NCBI GenBank assembly: GCA_025765595.1 | Contig: JAIVFH010000035.1 | Span: forward strand, 186,001 to 250,000 | Source of the DNA: Obelidium mucronatum | Lineage: Eukaryota > Chytridiomycota > Chytridiomycetes > Chytridiales > Chytriomycetaceae | DNA length: 64,000 nucleotides | Direction: 5' to 3' | In this document: positions 54,400 through 64,000 of the stretch, one piece after another | Numbering within the stretch: the first letter of the stretch is position 1 | Layout: each line of letters begins with the position of its first letter | Translations under genes and position numbers: made by a program | Notes under the pieces: generated by a model | What the model was told of the DNA's origin: nothing | Databases searched by the model: none | The model's input: the letters and a program-made list of their open reading frames with translations, nothing else

Positions 54400-55849
54400 A
54401 TGACTCGCGGCGCCAAACTCGCTGCCGCGCAGGCCGCCGTCAAGCTGCGCCGCGCCACCGTCGACGACGCCCACCACGCGCAGAGCCTCGAGCAGTTTGT
54501 GGCGTCGCACTTTGCGCTGCGCCGCTCGTTTGCGCGCCTCAAGATCATCAACGCCGAAGTGTCCATTGCCGCCTCGTCGGCACACGGCCGCCGTCTGGCC
54601 CTGGCGAACGGGAAGCTGAAGCCGAATGCCATCCTGCATGCGGGCGATGTCGTCGAAGTGCTCTTGCCGGACCGGACTGCCGCACCGTCGTCCACGGTCA
54701 AGCCAGGCAACAAGCACTCTGTCACACCCGTAAAGCAAACTGAAGTGCAGCCAGAAATCAATCTGCAAAATCTTATTCTATACAAGGATCAACATATTAT
54801 CGTGATCAATAAACCCCGTGCTGTTCCTGTACAAGCCGGATCGAAAATGCGGCGGAGTATTGACGAAATGTTGGATGGTTGGAAGTTCTTAAGCCTTCAA
54901 TATCTCGTTGGTTGCTGAAATCTATTTTCAGACCTCAAGTTTAACAATAATGAAGCTCCTCGCTTGGTACATCGGCTCGATAAAGATACAACGGGATGCT
55001 TGATGTTGGCCAGAACAAAAGACGCCGCAATCAAATTAAGCAATCTGTTTGCGGACGAAAACGCGAATGCACTTGTCAAAAAGGTTTTCAGTTCTTTATT
55101 CAAACGACGAATTCCTGATCGTTTTTTAGTACACCGCCATCACATGCGGAACGCCTACTGAGTTGTCAGGGAGTATCACAACTGGAATTGTGCAACATGG
55201 AATTGCTCCAAATGAAAAACTTTCTGTAATTGAATGGCGTAAGAATCATGTCGGGTTGCTGAATGGAGTTCTAACTGCTCCCTCGTTAAGATGAAACCGA
55301 CAGTCTTCCAGAAAATAGAAACTCGGTCAAAAAAGCAGTAACCAATTATTCTGTACATGCGAAGCAAAGACATGTATTGGATTGTTAATTTATTCATACA
55401 AATGTACTGTTTTTTAACCATGTCCCACACAGGTTTCTCTATTGGAACTTGTACCTACAACAGGTCGAAAGCATCAATTACGACTGCATTGTGCGCAAAC
55501 TCTCGGAATTCCGATTTTGGGTGATTACAAATATGGGCTCGGATGTCCAAAACAACTGCGGGTTAGAAAGAAAACTTAAAAATTCGAGTTTTCATTCTAA
55601 CTTTGCATCAATAGTCTGCCTTTGGTAATATAAAAACAGTGCCGATGCACTTGCATTTGAAGGAGTTGTCCATCAAGGTTGGTTGCGTAATCTTTTTGGC
55701 AAAATTTACCCCTTATTTTGAGTTGGCTTGACAAACGAACACAGGATTGGTATGGAGAGGGGAAATCACTGCGAGTCGAGGCGCCGCTGCCAGACCACTT
55801 AATCCGAACAATTAAAGTGTTCAACCTTGGAAGCCAAGTTAAAGAATAA
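54400..55849 (+). CDS. RluA-type pseudouridine synthase (RPUSD-like, probably mitochondrial)
   Basis: About seven exons. The N-terminus ([20 protein letters not shown]) is basic and Ala-rich like a mitochondrial presequence, then has an S4-like helix ([20 protein letters not shown]). The catalytic domain starts with [15 protein letters not shown]. Intron 1 (54878-54931) joins [17 protein letters not shown] to [20 protein letters not shown], which carries the catalytic aspartate. Later exons give [14 protein letters not shown], and [20 protein letters not shown] with GDYKYGLG, and end [18 protein letters not shown]. The enzyme converts uridine to pseudouridine in RNA. Targets are likely mitochondrial rRNA or mRNA, as for RPUSD3/4. 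The next gene begins 59 bp downstream. Confidence 0.86.
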
Positions 55850-55907
55850 ACCCTTCAGTGCGCCCTTGAAATTAAAAAAAATCTCATCCAAAATCTCATC
55901 ATTGGTG

Positions 55908-56644
55908 ATGGTTAAGGCAGCCTCCTGTCTTCTTCTATTTGCTGCGTTCGATGCGGCAACTGCTCAGATGGCCTCATATTGCGTCGATAAGACTGGCAGT
56001 TTCTGCCTTTCCGTCAGTCCTCTGAAAGACGCCAGCGATCCCAAATCTGTATTAGTCACTGTCCAAACAATATACTCTGGATGGGCATCTATTGGTCTCG
56101 GCGCGTCAGATATGAGCAGTAATACAACTGCATTCGTTGGTTGGCCAAGTGAGAAGGGTCTCGTCATTAGCCAGCGAACTGTCAATGGCCACACCTTACC
56201 ATCCTACACTTCAGCTGTTTCTCCAGCAAATTCTTCAATAGCCACTGTCGTACCAGCATCTAACACTGATGCGTCTAATGCCCCGCTCCAGTTTTCCTTT
56301 GCAGCACCCTCCTCATACTTTTCTCAACCCAAGCTTGCCTGCATCTGGGCAGCCGCTTCTAAACCTCCGTTAAATCCGGAATCTCCAAACTCTAGCTTTG
56401 GTATGCACGACAAGTCTGGAACATTTGAGTTCTCTGTGGGATTGGGCTTGAACTCTACCAACAGTACAAGCCTCACGCCGAAATCTCAACTTGTAACTGC
56501 CAAGTTTTGCCATGATGCGAAATCAACGTTCTGTGTGTTTGCATCGAAGGATGCGAGTGCTTCGATTGTGTCCTTTGAAGTCTATTCCTCGGCGAAAGGA
56601 TGGGCTGCTATTGGAACAGGTAAATCGCCCAAAAACATAACAAA

Positions 56645-56700
<56 letters not shown>

Positions 56701-57971
56701 ACTTAACTAACATTTTAATTTTTTTTTGCGTTTAAGGCGCCTCAATGGCTGGATCTGCAATGTTTGTCGGCTGGTCAACTCCCAACGGCACTGTCATCTC
56801 ACAACGTGAAGGACTTGGACACACACTTCCACTCGTTGCAAAAACTCCTTCATTTATTCAAAAGAATCCAAGTAGTCTTGCCAAAAATGATTCTTTGGCC
56901 GCTGCCGCTACACTTCAGTTTGCATTCAATTTACCAATGTCAAGAATCTCCACCACGAAACCCTCTCAATTTATGTTTGCTGTTTCAAACAACCCACCAA
57001 CAGACCCTTCAAATGTTGCCAGTAGCTTTCCCATTCATTCAGAGTACAGCAGCTTCATGTTGGACTTGTCTTCAAATTCTTCTACCACTGGCTACACTAC
57101 CACCACCACCACATCAAACAGCTCTATTGACCTCATATTGATACACGGTATCGTCATGTTCATTGCTTGGGGCATCCTCGCCCCGCTCTCCATCTGGGTT
57201 GCAAGATATCTCAAAACACGCATCCGTAACTGGTACAGAGTGCATGTATCGCTCATGCTTCTCGGAGTCGGCGGCTTCACAATCGCCGGCCTTATCGCAA
57301 TCGAACTGTCCCTCGAAGACGGCGAGACGCGCTTTATTGCTACAGGGAATCACGGAATCATTGGCACCGCTATCGCTCTTGCGATTTATCCAGCCCAATG
57401 CATCCTTGGCTTCATTTGTAACTGGCTCTTTGATGAAACTCGTTCGCGTATTCCTGTGTGGGATCAACTGCATTGGTGGCTTGGGCGGGGTTTGATTGTT
57501 CTCGCTGTTGTCAACATGTTCCTTGGCCTTCTTCAGTATGAGGCGGGGATCTGGATTCTTGCAGGGTATTGGGCGTGGGTTTTGTTTGTGGTGTTGGTTC
57601 TCTTTGGGTTATTCGGCGAATTTGGGTTGGGTGGTGTTACCCATATTGTCAAACCGTTGCCTCAACCAGCTATCGCGAGTACGCGTGGAGTTGAAAAGAA
57701 GAAGTCAAAGGCAGTTCGTTTCTTTGCCGGCAAAAAGACTGAAGTCAGCTCTTCTCAAACCAGCGACACGAACACCACCACAGAAATGACCTATAGCGAA
57801 CTAATGGCCGATGGCAAGCCAAACCTCAAGATAAGAAATATGAGTGCCTTTGGACAGGGCCTATTATTCAAGAGAGAGAGCATGGACAACCTCTTTAACA
57901 CAAGCTCTACGGCGGATGAACCAAGCCCATTCGTGTCTGTAAACTCATTCCGAGAGAAGGGCTTCCGGTAA
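55908..57971 (+). CDS. Double-DOMON cytochrome b561 membrane protein
   Basis: Two exons (55908-56619 and 56737-57971) encode 648 residues. A signal peptide (MVKAASCLLLFAAFDAATA) precedes two DOMON domains. The first is CVDKTGSFCLSVSPLKDASD to TAFVGWPSEKGLVISQR. The second starts at CHDAKSTFCVFASKDASASI, has its GWAAIGTG/ASMAGSAMFVGW split by the intron, and repeats the same order. The cytochrome b561 domain has four helices with heme histidines in LILIHGIVMFIAWG, YRVHVSLMLLGVGG, TGNHGIIGTAIAL and DQLHWWLGRGLIVL. The cytosolic tail is polar. Such proteins pass electrons across a membrane, often reducing extracellular ferric iron or donating to ascorbate; the donor is unknown. The intron contains a 54-nt poly-A run. 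Confidence 0.9.
56646..56699. repeat. Intronic poly-A tract (54 nt)
   Basis: Fifty-four consecutive A lie on the coding strand of the only intron of the DOMON-b561 gene. An internal A-run of this size could mimic a poly(A) tail for oligo-dT priming. Confidence 0.9.
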
Positions 57972-58076
57972 TCAAGATTTTTTAAAACTATTCCATCATC
58001 GTATTTTTTTTATATGTTCGTTGCGTGCTTTCAATAAACTACACTAATAATAATCTTGAAGTCGCAAAACATGGCC

Positions 58077-61000
58077 CTACTTCCATTGGTCATAAACTCT
58101 CTTCCTCTCCGCCTAAATGACAGTTAGATTCAATTCAATCCACATAAAATCTCACACTGGTACTTACATAATATTTGGCAACTTGAATTCCTACCACAAG
58201 ACAAACTAAAGTCATAATCAAACTGAAGTATCCAAAGTCTTCACTCAAAAGATCAAAAGTTTTTGATGGCGCACGTCGAGTCAAGAAAAGATCCAAGCCA
58301 TAAGCTACCACAATCGATGTTGATTCCAGTGTAGATGCAGTTGAAACAATTGTTTTAATTCCAGCAACCTAAGCACCCACTTCAGCAAATTATCAAATCA
58401 ACAATAATTGAAATAAATCAAACCTCGAGGACATGAGAAGCAAGTTCTTTCGGGTTGAAGTCCACAACAGCACGGTATGGGAAAAGCATCTCCTCTTTGT
58501 CTTCCGCCGTTGGTGCTCCATATGGTCTTCTTGGATCCAAAATGCGCAAATTAACACCGTATAACTGCTGAGAGCTCAGTCCAACTGGAAAAGGAAAAAT
58601 AAGTTCAAGTTTCAAACAACTCAACAACAAACTTACACAGAATCTCTCTTGATGTAATCCCCGCACCAGTACGAGTAGCACCAATGGCAGTAATTTGGTG
58701 AGGAAACACGTAAGTTTGCTGCAAGAAGCTGGGCTTCTTCACATTGAAGGACGTGTATGTATCACTGTTGGTTGACAAAGGAAATTTAGATTCAACAAAA
58801 AAAAAGGAGAAAAATTTTCGTCCCACAAAAAAAACAAACCTTTCCACTCGGGCATCCGCCTTAGGCATCTCATAGGCCTCCAAGACAGTAATCTCATAGC
58901 CCTTCACATTGGGAGCAGTGTTTTTAACTACATTTCCTGAAGCACCAGCTGCTTTCTTGCTGCTCTTTTTTCTCCTTTTATTCGCCCCTTCCCCAGCTTT
59001 CACGTCTTCCATATCCAAACCAACACGAGTTTCAGGTTCTACCAAAATTTCGGCTCTTTCAGGTCCGTGGTTGTAGTATGACAGAATGATGCTATTGTCG
59101 ACTTGCAAAATGAAGATCGAGTCAAGTCCCGGTGCAGCATGGCCAGCACCCACATAAGCACTGTGGTGATAAATAGATCCAGTTACCGTATCAATGAGAT
59201 ACAGGTACACATTGCTGCTAGACTTGGTTTCGCGCAGAGTGGCCAAAGCCAAAAAGTTTGGGTTCAAGTATTTGTAGAGAACTGAACGATTACCAAGAAC
59301 TCGTCCCAAAGAAGATACTGGCTCTGTTGAAAATATGAGAACGAGAAATCAAAAAATTACAAGAAAGCCTCACCCGTTCGGTCTTTGGTTGCAAAATCGG
59401 CAACGACTTCATGTTCCGGAAGGTCGATGCTCCAGACAGGCTTGCCAACAAACTGATAACGGTGAATGCAACAAAATTAAGGAATGACTTGCAAAACATA
59501 AAGCAATACTCACGTTTTTGCCTTGATTATCAACGATATAACCCTTCACATGTGGGTCGCCTTTCTTGACTCGGTAGTAGTAAAATGTGGGCAAAGCTGC
59601 AACAAACGCATCCACAGCTTCATTCGTGTTAGGATATACAGTTATCTGCAACATAATGGAGTGACGGATTTAACATAGTTACATATGATGACGAACTCTC
59701 AACCTTATTCTCAGAATCTACGACAGCATAAACGTTGGTGTGGTCTTTTTCCTCTTTTCCAGGTACCAAAATGATTTGGTCGGCATCAGCAAGAGAGGTT
59801 ACGGCTGGAACCTGCTCGGTCACAAAATCAGCGCCTGTAATGGCATTGATTCTATGAACAATAACATCTCCACTGATCGAGGATGTTCCGAATATTCCAA
59901 CAACAGGTGGGAACTTGACAGCACCGGCCCTCAAAACTTCAAGATCGTTTGCAGAATAGGAGTATGATGATCCAACCCAACGAGTCCAAATAGACTTTCC
60001 GAATTCTGTTTCAAGGGCATGAATCTTCCCAGTTGAAGTAACAACAACGAGAAGCTTGCGGAATCCGAGGCGATCAGCAAACAAGGGAACAGTATCGTTT
60101 GAAGTAGAAGAAGATCCCTTCAATACAGGCAGAAACCGGGTAGGCAAAGTCGTCAAATACTCCTGCAGTAATATTAGATTCTTTCGTGTTCGATCGTAGT
60201 TCGAACCTGCAATTGAACGGCATGGCTTCCCCAGCGTTTAAGCAGTCTTGAGACAGGGTCACGTTGCTTACTATCCTTCAATGGCTCCCCTATTAAGACA
60301 TTTAATGACAAATGTGTGACCATATATCACCAACCAAGCTCATCATTTTCCAGGCTGAACATATTTTCGTCCGGCAAATCAACAAATGCGGCATCAACAA
60401 TATGCGCCAAACTCTCGTCTCGTGACCACTTAGCATTCAGCTGACTTGATTTTCCTTGCTGCAAAAGCGACACCGTTCCATCTTCAAATACAGCCAAGAT
60501 CCTCATGGTTGGCACTCCGTCCTTGAGGACTGTGTCCAAGTGGATCTGAAATAAACAGAAGTAAGATAAATGAGAAACGCTCAAACAATGCGATATGCTG
60601 CGTTGCAACATTCACATCTCGGTCAGGCATAGCATCATAACCGCATTGACGAGGAATAAGAAAGTAGCTATTTCCAGTACAGCATTAAATAGGGTGTGCC
60701 GAAAGACAGCAATTCTCAATTGCACCGAATCACTCCAATGAAGCACAAAAAAGCTTGGAATCGACCGACTCAACAAGGAAATAAGTGTCTTCACAAGGTT
60801 CATGAGCCAATTTAAACCCACAATCTTTCAGCTTTCCCATTAAATGCGTCCACAGATATAACTGCATCCTGATGCACTCCCCATCTGGTAATCCAATCTT
60901 GTCATCTCTCCGAATTTCCAACTGCATCACACTCCCACTCCAAGGATCTTCAGAGGCAAGAACATACCGATTTTATACTTCCAGTTTCACCGAAGTCAAT

Positions 61001-62275
61001 AGGAAATGAAAACGACTCCACTCCTTTAGACCCCTCAACATCAAAGAGTTGAACTTCAGCAGCATTCGCCTTCTTGGAAACAACAAGCCGAGCAATAAAT
61101 GGATTGCGCTTATCTCCAGTAGTCGCAGAATAGATGGGAGAATCGGCAGGGCTAATTGAACTGAATGTGTGGCGTCGAGAAACAACAGCTTTATCCGAAT
61201 TTGCGTCCAAAGTGACAACAACAGCCCGCCCACCACTTGATACAATGTATTCGTTTGTGCGATGGCCAAGGGAAATAACGGAGAGAGTTTTACTGCTCAC
61301 ATCCTCTCCCTCAAACAATGAGCCAGCATCAAGGGCAACCGCCTTTTTGTTACCAGCGACAAAAGCGGTAACTCCACCTCTTTGTAAATTACAAAGCACA
61401 GCCGCATCGCTTTGAACAAAGCAGGAAACGGTTTTGATGCTAGGCGCAGTACTAGAACGCAAGGCACCATCTGCAAGAGCAAGAACTTCCACAGAAAAAT
61501 CATTCGCATCTGAAGATGAAACGACGAATACTTGCTGATCATTTACTTCCAAGTTGGCGCTGGGCGTTGACGTTACGGTTTGCTGCCATGCAAGTTCCCC
61601 TCTAGCGGCATCGACACGGATGACTTTACCACCAGGAAGCAGAGCCACAAAATCACTGGTCTTGGTGCGACCAGATGCTGGAACCGCCACCACGCGAACA
61701 GACCCGTTACACGCGTTAGGAGTACATACTTTGTTGCGACCCGCACTGGCAACGACATCGGTTAGAACAAATCCAGACGCGGCATCAAACGTGCGAATGG
61801 CAAAAGAGTCAGACGAAGGCAGGTACGCGACAGCCGCAATCACTAGGTAAGGGTCGCCACATCAGCAAGTTGTTACAAGCAAAACAAAAAAACCAACCGT
61901 TCGTACTGACTCTCTCGACCGCCAGTAGTTTCTCATTGGCGGCAAAGTGCTGACGCCACACTAATGCAACAGGCCGAATTAGTTTTGAGTTCAGTGACAG
62001 CAAAGTTTCCTTACCGAACGACCCCGTCGCGGGACTCAACACAGACACTGTGTTTGCAGCAACAGAGCCGAGAGCTAAAGACGCTCCGGACTGACTCCGC
62101 GCAAATGACACGTGCGAGGGCACTCCAATATGACTTTTGAGCCTGTCAGCTACAATTAGCAACGTACTCGAAGCATTAGACTCAATGATATGAACCAGTC
62201 CAACTGCCCAATCTGATCTTTGTGGATGGCTTGTGCGAGAGGCACAAGGGCGATGAATGCCCAATTTAAAAGCAT
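58077..62275 (-). CDS. EMC1: ER membrane protein complex subunit 1
   Basis: About a dozen exons; start MLLNWAFIALVPLAQAIHKD (62275) is a signal peptide followed by DQIGQLDW. A 53-nt intron (62143-62195) completes the W codon and joins LKSHIGVPSHVSFARSQSGA. The middle exons form a beta-propeller of PQQ-like repeats: FVALLPGGKVIRVDAARGEL, ILAVFEDGTVSLLQQGKSSQ, and VVVTSTGKIHALETEFGKSI. The DUF1620 region has ATLRETKSSSNVYLYLIDTV, ITAIGATRTGAGITSREIL, and STASTLESTSIVVAYGLDLF with SKTFDLLSEDFGYFS. One transmembrane helix (SLIMTLVCLVVGIQVAKYY) ends in a short basic tail. EMC1 is the luminal scaffold of the EMC insertase for tail-anchored and polytopic proteins. Length (~1,000 residues) is usual. 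Confidence 0.94.
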
Positions 62276-62357
62276 TTTGCGTAATATTTGACAACCAACA
62301 CCAAAAGAAATCCACAACAGCTTCAAAAACATCAAAAACACTGTACAAATCAATCCT

Positions 62358-64000
62358 TTAAGACAGAAACAAGTTCAAAATTCCTGAATGGGACACAAAT
62401 GCCCGAGCTACATCCTCGTCCGACTCCAATGCCCCAACGACTCTCCATTCCTTTGTTTGGGCTCCTGGGACAATAACTTCCTCTTTAACAACCAAATTAA
62501 CCGGCTGTGACAGCATTGGCTTATACGGCATCATTGACATCTTTCTTTCGACGCGATTGCGCAAATCATTGATTCGTGCTTCTCGTGTTGGCATCACTAT
62601 GATTAAGATATCACTCTCGTAATGTGCACGGATCTTGATAAACGATGAAGACTGGCCCGGTGTTGGAACACCAAAAGCAGCAGAAGCAGGTGCTGTAGGG
62701 TTTCTTCGCATCGGAGGTGGGTTACCAACTGGTTGAGCAGACCTGAGATATTGACCACTGTTTACCAGCGGTTGATACTGGTTCTGTGGCTGCAAAAACG
62801 TATGGTTTTGACCCATTGTTACATTTGAAGACGCTGACTCGTAGTAGTCATTTTGGTAACCGGAAGCTTGGAACGAATAAGAACCATCCGAGGACGAAGG
62901 CGCATAAACTGACATGTTACTACCAGCGGTAGAGGCGCCCATCATCATTCCATTGGCAACAGATTGCTTTCTCGCGTACATTTGAACTCCATCCGATTGA
63001 CGGCTCACATAATCGAGAGATTCACGACCGCCATCTCCGGATTCACTATCATTGCCTTCATCGTCACTGAATCCTGCCATTGGAAGTCCTGAAGATGCAA
63101 GAGATGCAAGGGCACTGGGTGCTTCCCGTGAAACACGCCTTCCATTAACGGTGTCAATTCGCTTAGTGGGAGCAGTGCCAAGACGGGGTGAAGCCATCGA
63201 CGACAGAGAAGAAACCGAGTCGGAGCGAGACGCAAATCCAAACTGAGATTGTACACCGGTACGGTAGGAGTCATACTGCAAAGCTGGTTGACTGTATGGA
63301 CTCAATGGAGACGCAAACTGTTGCATTGGTTGGGGGTAACCAGGGGCACCATAACTTGACACAGCAGATGTAGAGGCCGACCGTATCATAGCAGGTCCAC
63401 TCGAATAGTTGCCGTTAAAAATGCCCTTGGCACTGTTTTTACGGCGGCGATACAAGGCCACTTGCTTGTCCAATCGATCGGTCCATAAAAGTACTTGCTC
63501 TTCATTTCGCCCTCTTAACGAGAAGACAATGGCGTCAGGTTCATTTGCTTCCTTCCAATGGACACTGATACTGAAGACACCCAAGTTCGGGTTTGAAGAA
63601 TCTTCAACACGGAAAATATAGCTAATGTATATGTTTCCACGCAAAATATAGCTGTAGTTTTCGCCATCGCGAACCGAATTCTTCCTTGCACCAGATTTTC
63701 GTTGTTTCACTTCCTTTTTGCAACATAGTAGGATGCGTTCGAAAAGGAAGAGGGAATATTCACGTTCTTGGTCGTTGGAAGAAATCCAGAACCGATCTGT
63801 GAGCAATAAATCCCCAAAGTCTCGAATTTGAAGGCCCTGCACAAAAAAGATGAGAATTTGGGCTTGATAAACTGCGGATACTTAAGTACCTTCCAATCAT
63901 CCATTCGAGCCATCAAATCCAATCTTGTCCTCTCATTTTCGTCCCTTCTTTGAATCTCGTTCAGCTTTTCCGTCACTCGTTTAATTGCTTCCAATCCCTC
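62358..64000 (-). CDS. CDC24: CDC24-like Rho GEF, 3' part (partial)
   Basis: The gene enters from the right edge; only its C-terminal ~530 residues are inside. The first visible exon (63890-64000) is the end of the DH domain: AIKRVTEKLNEIQRRDENER and RLDLMARMDDWK. It joins GLQIRDFGDLLLTDRFWISS at 63836, then EREYSLFLFERILLCCKKEV, the PH domain typical of Cdc24. A ~200-residue Ser/Gln/Tyr-rich linker follows (YSQPALQYDSYRTGVQSQFG). The C-terminal PB1 domain is FIKIRAHYESDILIIVMPTR through VARAFVSHSGILNLFLS. Cdc24 activates Cdc42, and its PB1 domain binds the Bem1 scaffold. The N-terminal CH and most of the DH domain must lie beyond the window. Confidence 0.9.

Noticed and set aside
62130..62210. 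Apparent frameshift after DQIGQLDW in EMC1
   Set aside because: A 53-nt intron (62143-62195) completes the Trp codon and gives the expected EMC1 continuation.

Overview
The window is nuclear DNA of a true fungus, most likely a zoosporic, chytrid-type lineage. Fungal markers are Sog2, Cla4, Cdc24, Bfr1, Hfi1 and a Zn(II)2Cys6 factor. The chytrid placement is an inference, based on features unusual for Dikarya: a class C (GABA-B-like) GPCR, a TMEM198-like protein, a J-domain/Tmemb_185A fusion and an MLKL-like 4HB kinase. Genes are tightly packed, often 20-170 bp apart. Most carry several 45-110 nt introns with GTAAGT-like donors and CTAAC-like branch sites. I saw no transposons, integrases, CRISPR arrays or rRNA; tRNAs could not be screened reliably by eye.

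Layout. 0-6.5 kb, all minus: J-domain membrane protein, spliceosomal MFAP1, Fyv7/CCDC59 rRNA-processing factor, Sec7-PH Arf GEF. A 50-bp divergent promoter follows, then on plus an MLKL-like 4HB-kinase-beta-solenoid protein and an acidic orphan. 11-24 kb: Zn2Cys6/AT-hook factor (-), TMEM198-like protein (+), class C GPCR (-), GUCD1-like protein with a huge disordered insert (-), coiled-coil protein (-). 24-35 kb, minus: three tandem bHLH-zipper genes, Cyp40, CDC45, POP5, Cla4-type PAK; then VAMP/Snc on plus. 35-45 kb: JmjC protein (-), SP-RING SUMO ligase (-), BFR1 (+), F-box/ankyrin protein (+), proteasome alpha subunit (-). 45-54 kb, minus: KNL1/Spc7 with a repeat array, DHFR, SOG2, HFI1. 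54-58 kb, plus: RluA-type pseudouridine synthase and a DOMON-cytochrome b561. 58-64 kb, minus: EMC1 and a partial CDC24 running off the right edge.

Most genes are housekeeping and do not form a pathway cluster, although several polarity/trafficking components (Cla4, Cdc24, Sog2, EFA6/Yel1-like GEF, Snc) lie within the same 64 kb. The most unusual items are the MLKL-like kinase with a C-terminal beta-solenoid and an apparent +1 frameshift, the divergent KNL1 repeat array, the bHLH triplication, and the GUCD1-like protein with repeated SRRDEIFG motifs. Sharp GC-rich islands sit near the 5' ends of many genes, and very long homopolymers occur only inside introns. CDS coordinates below run from start codon to stop codon and include introns.
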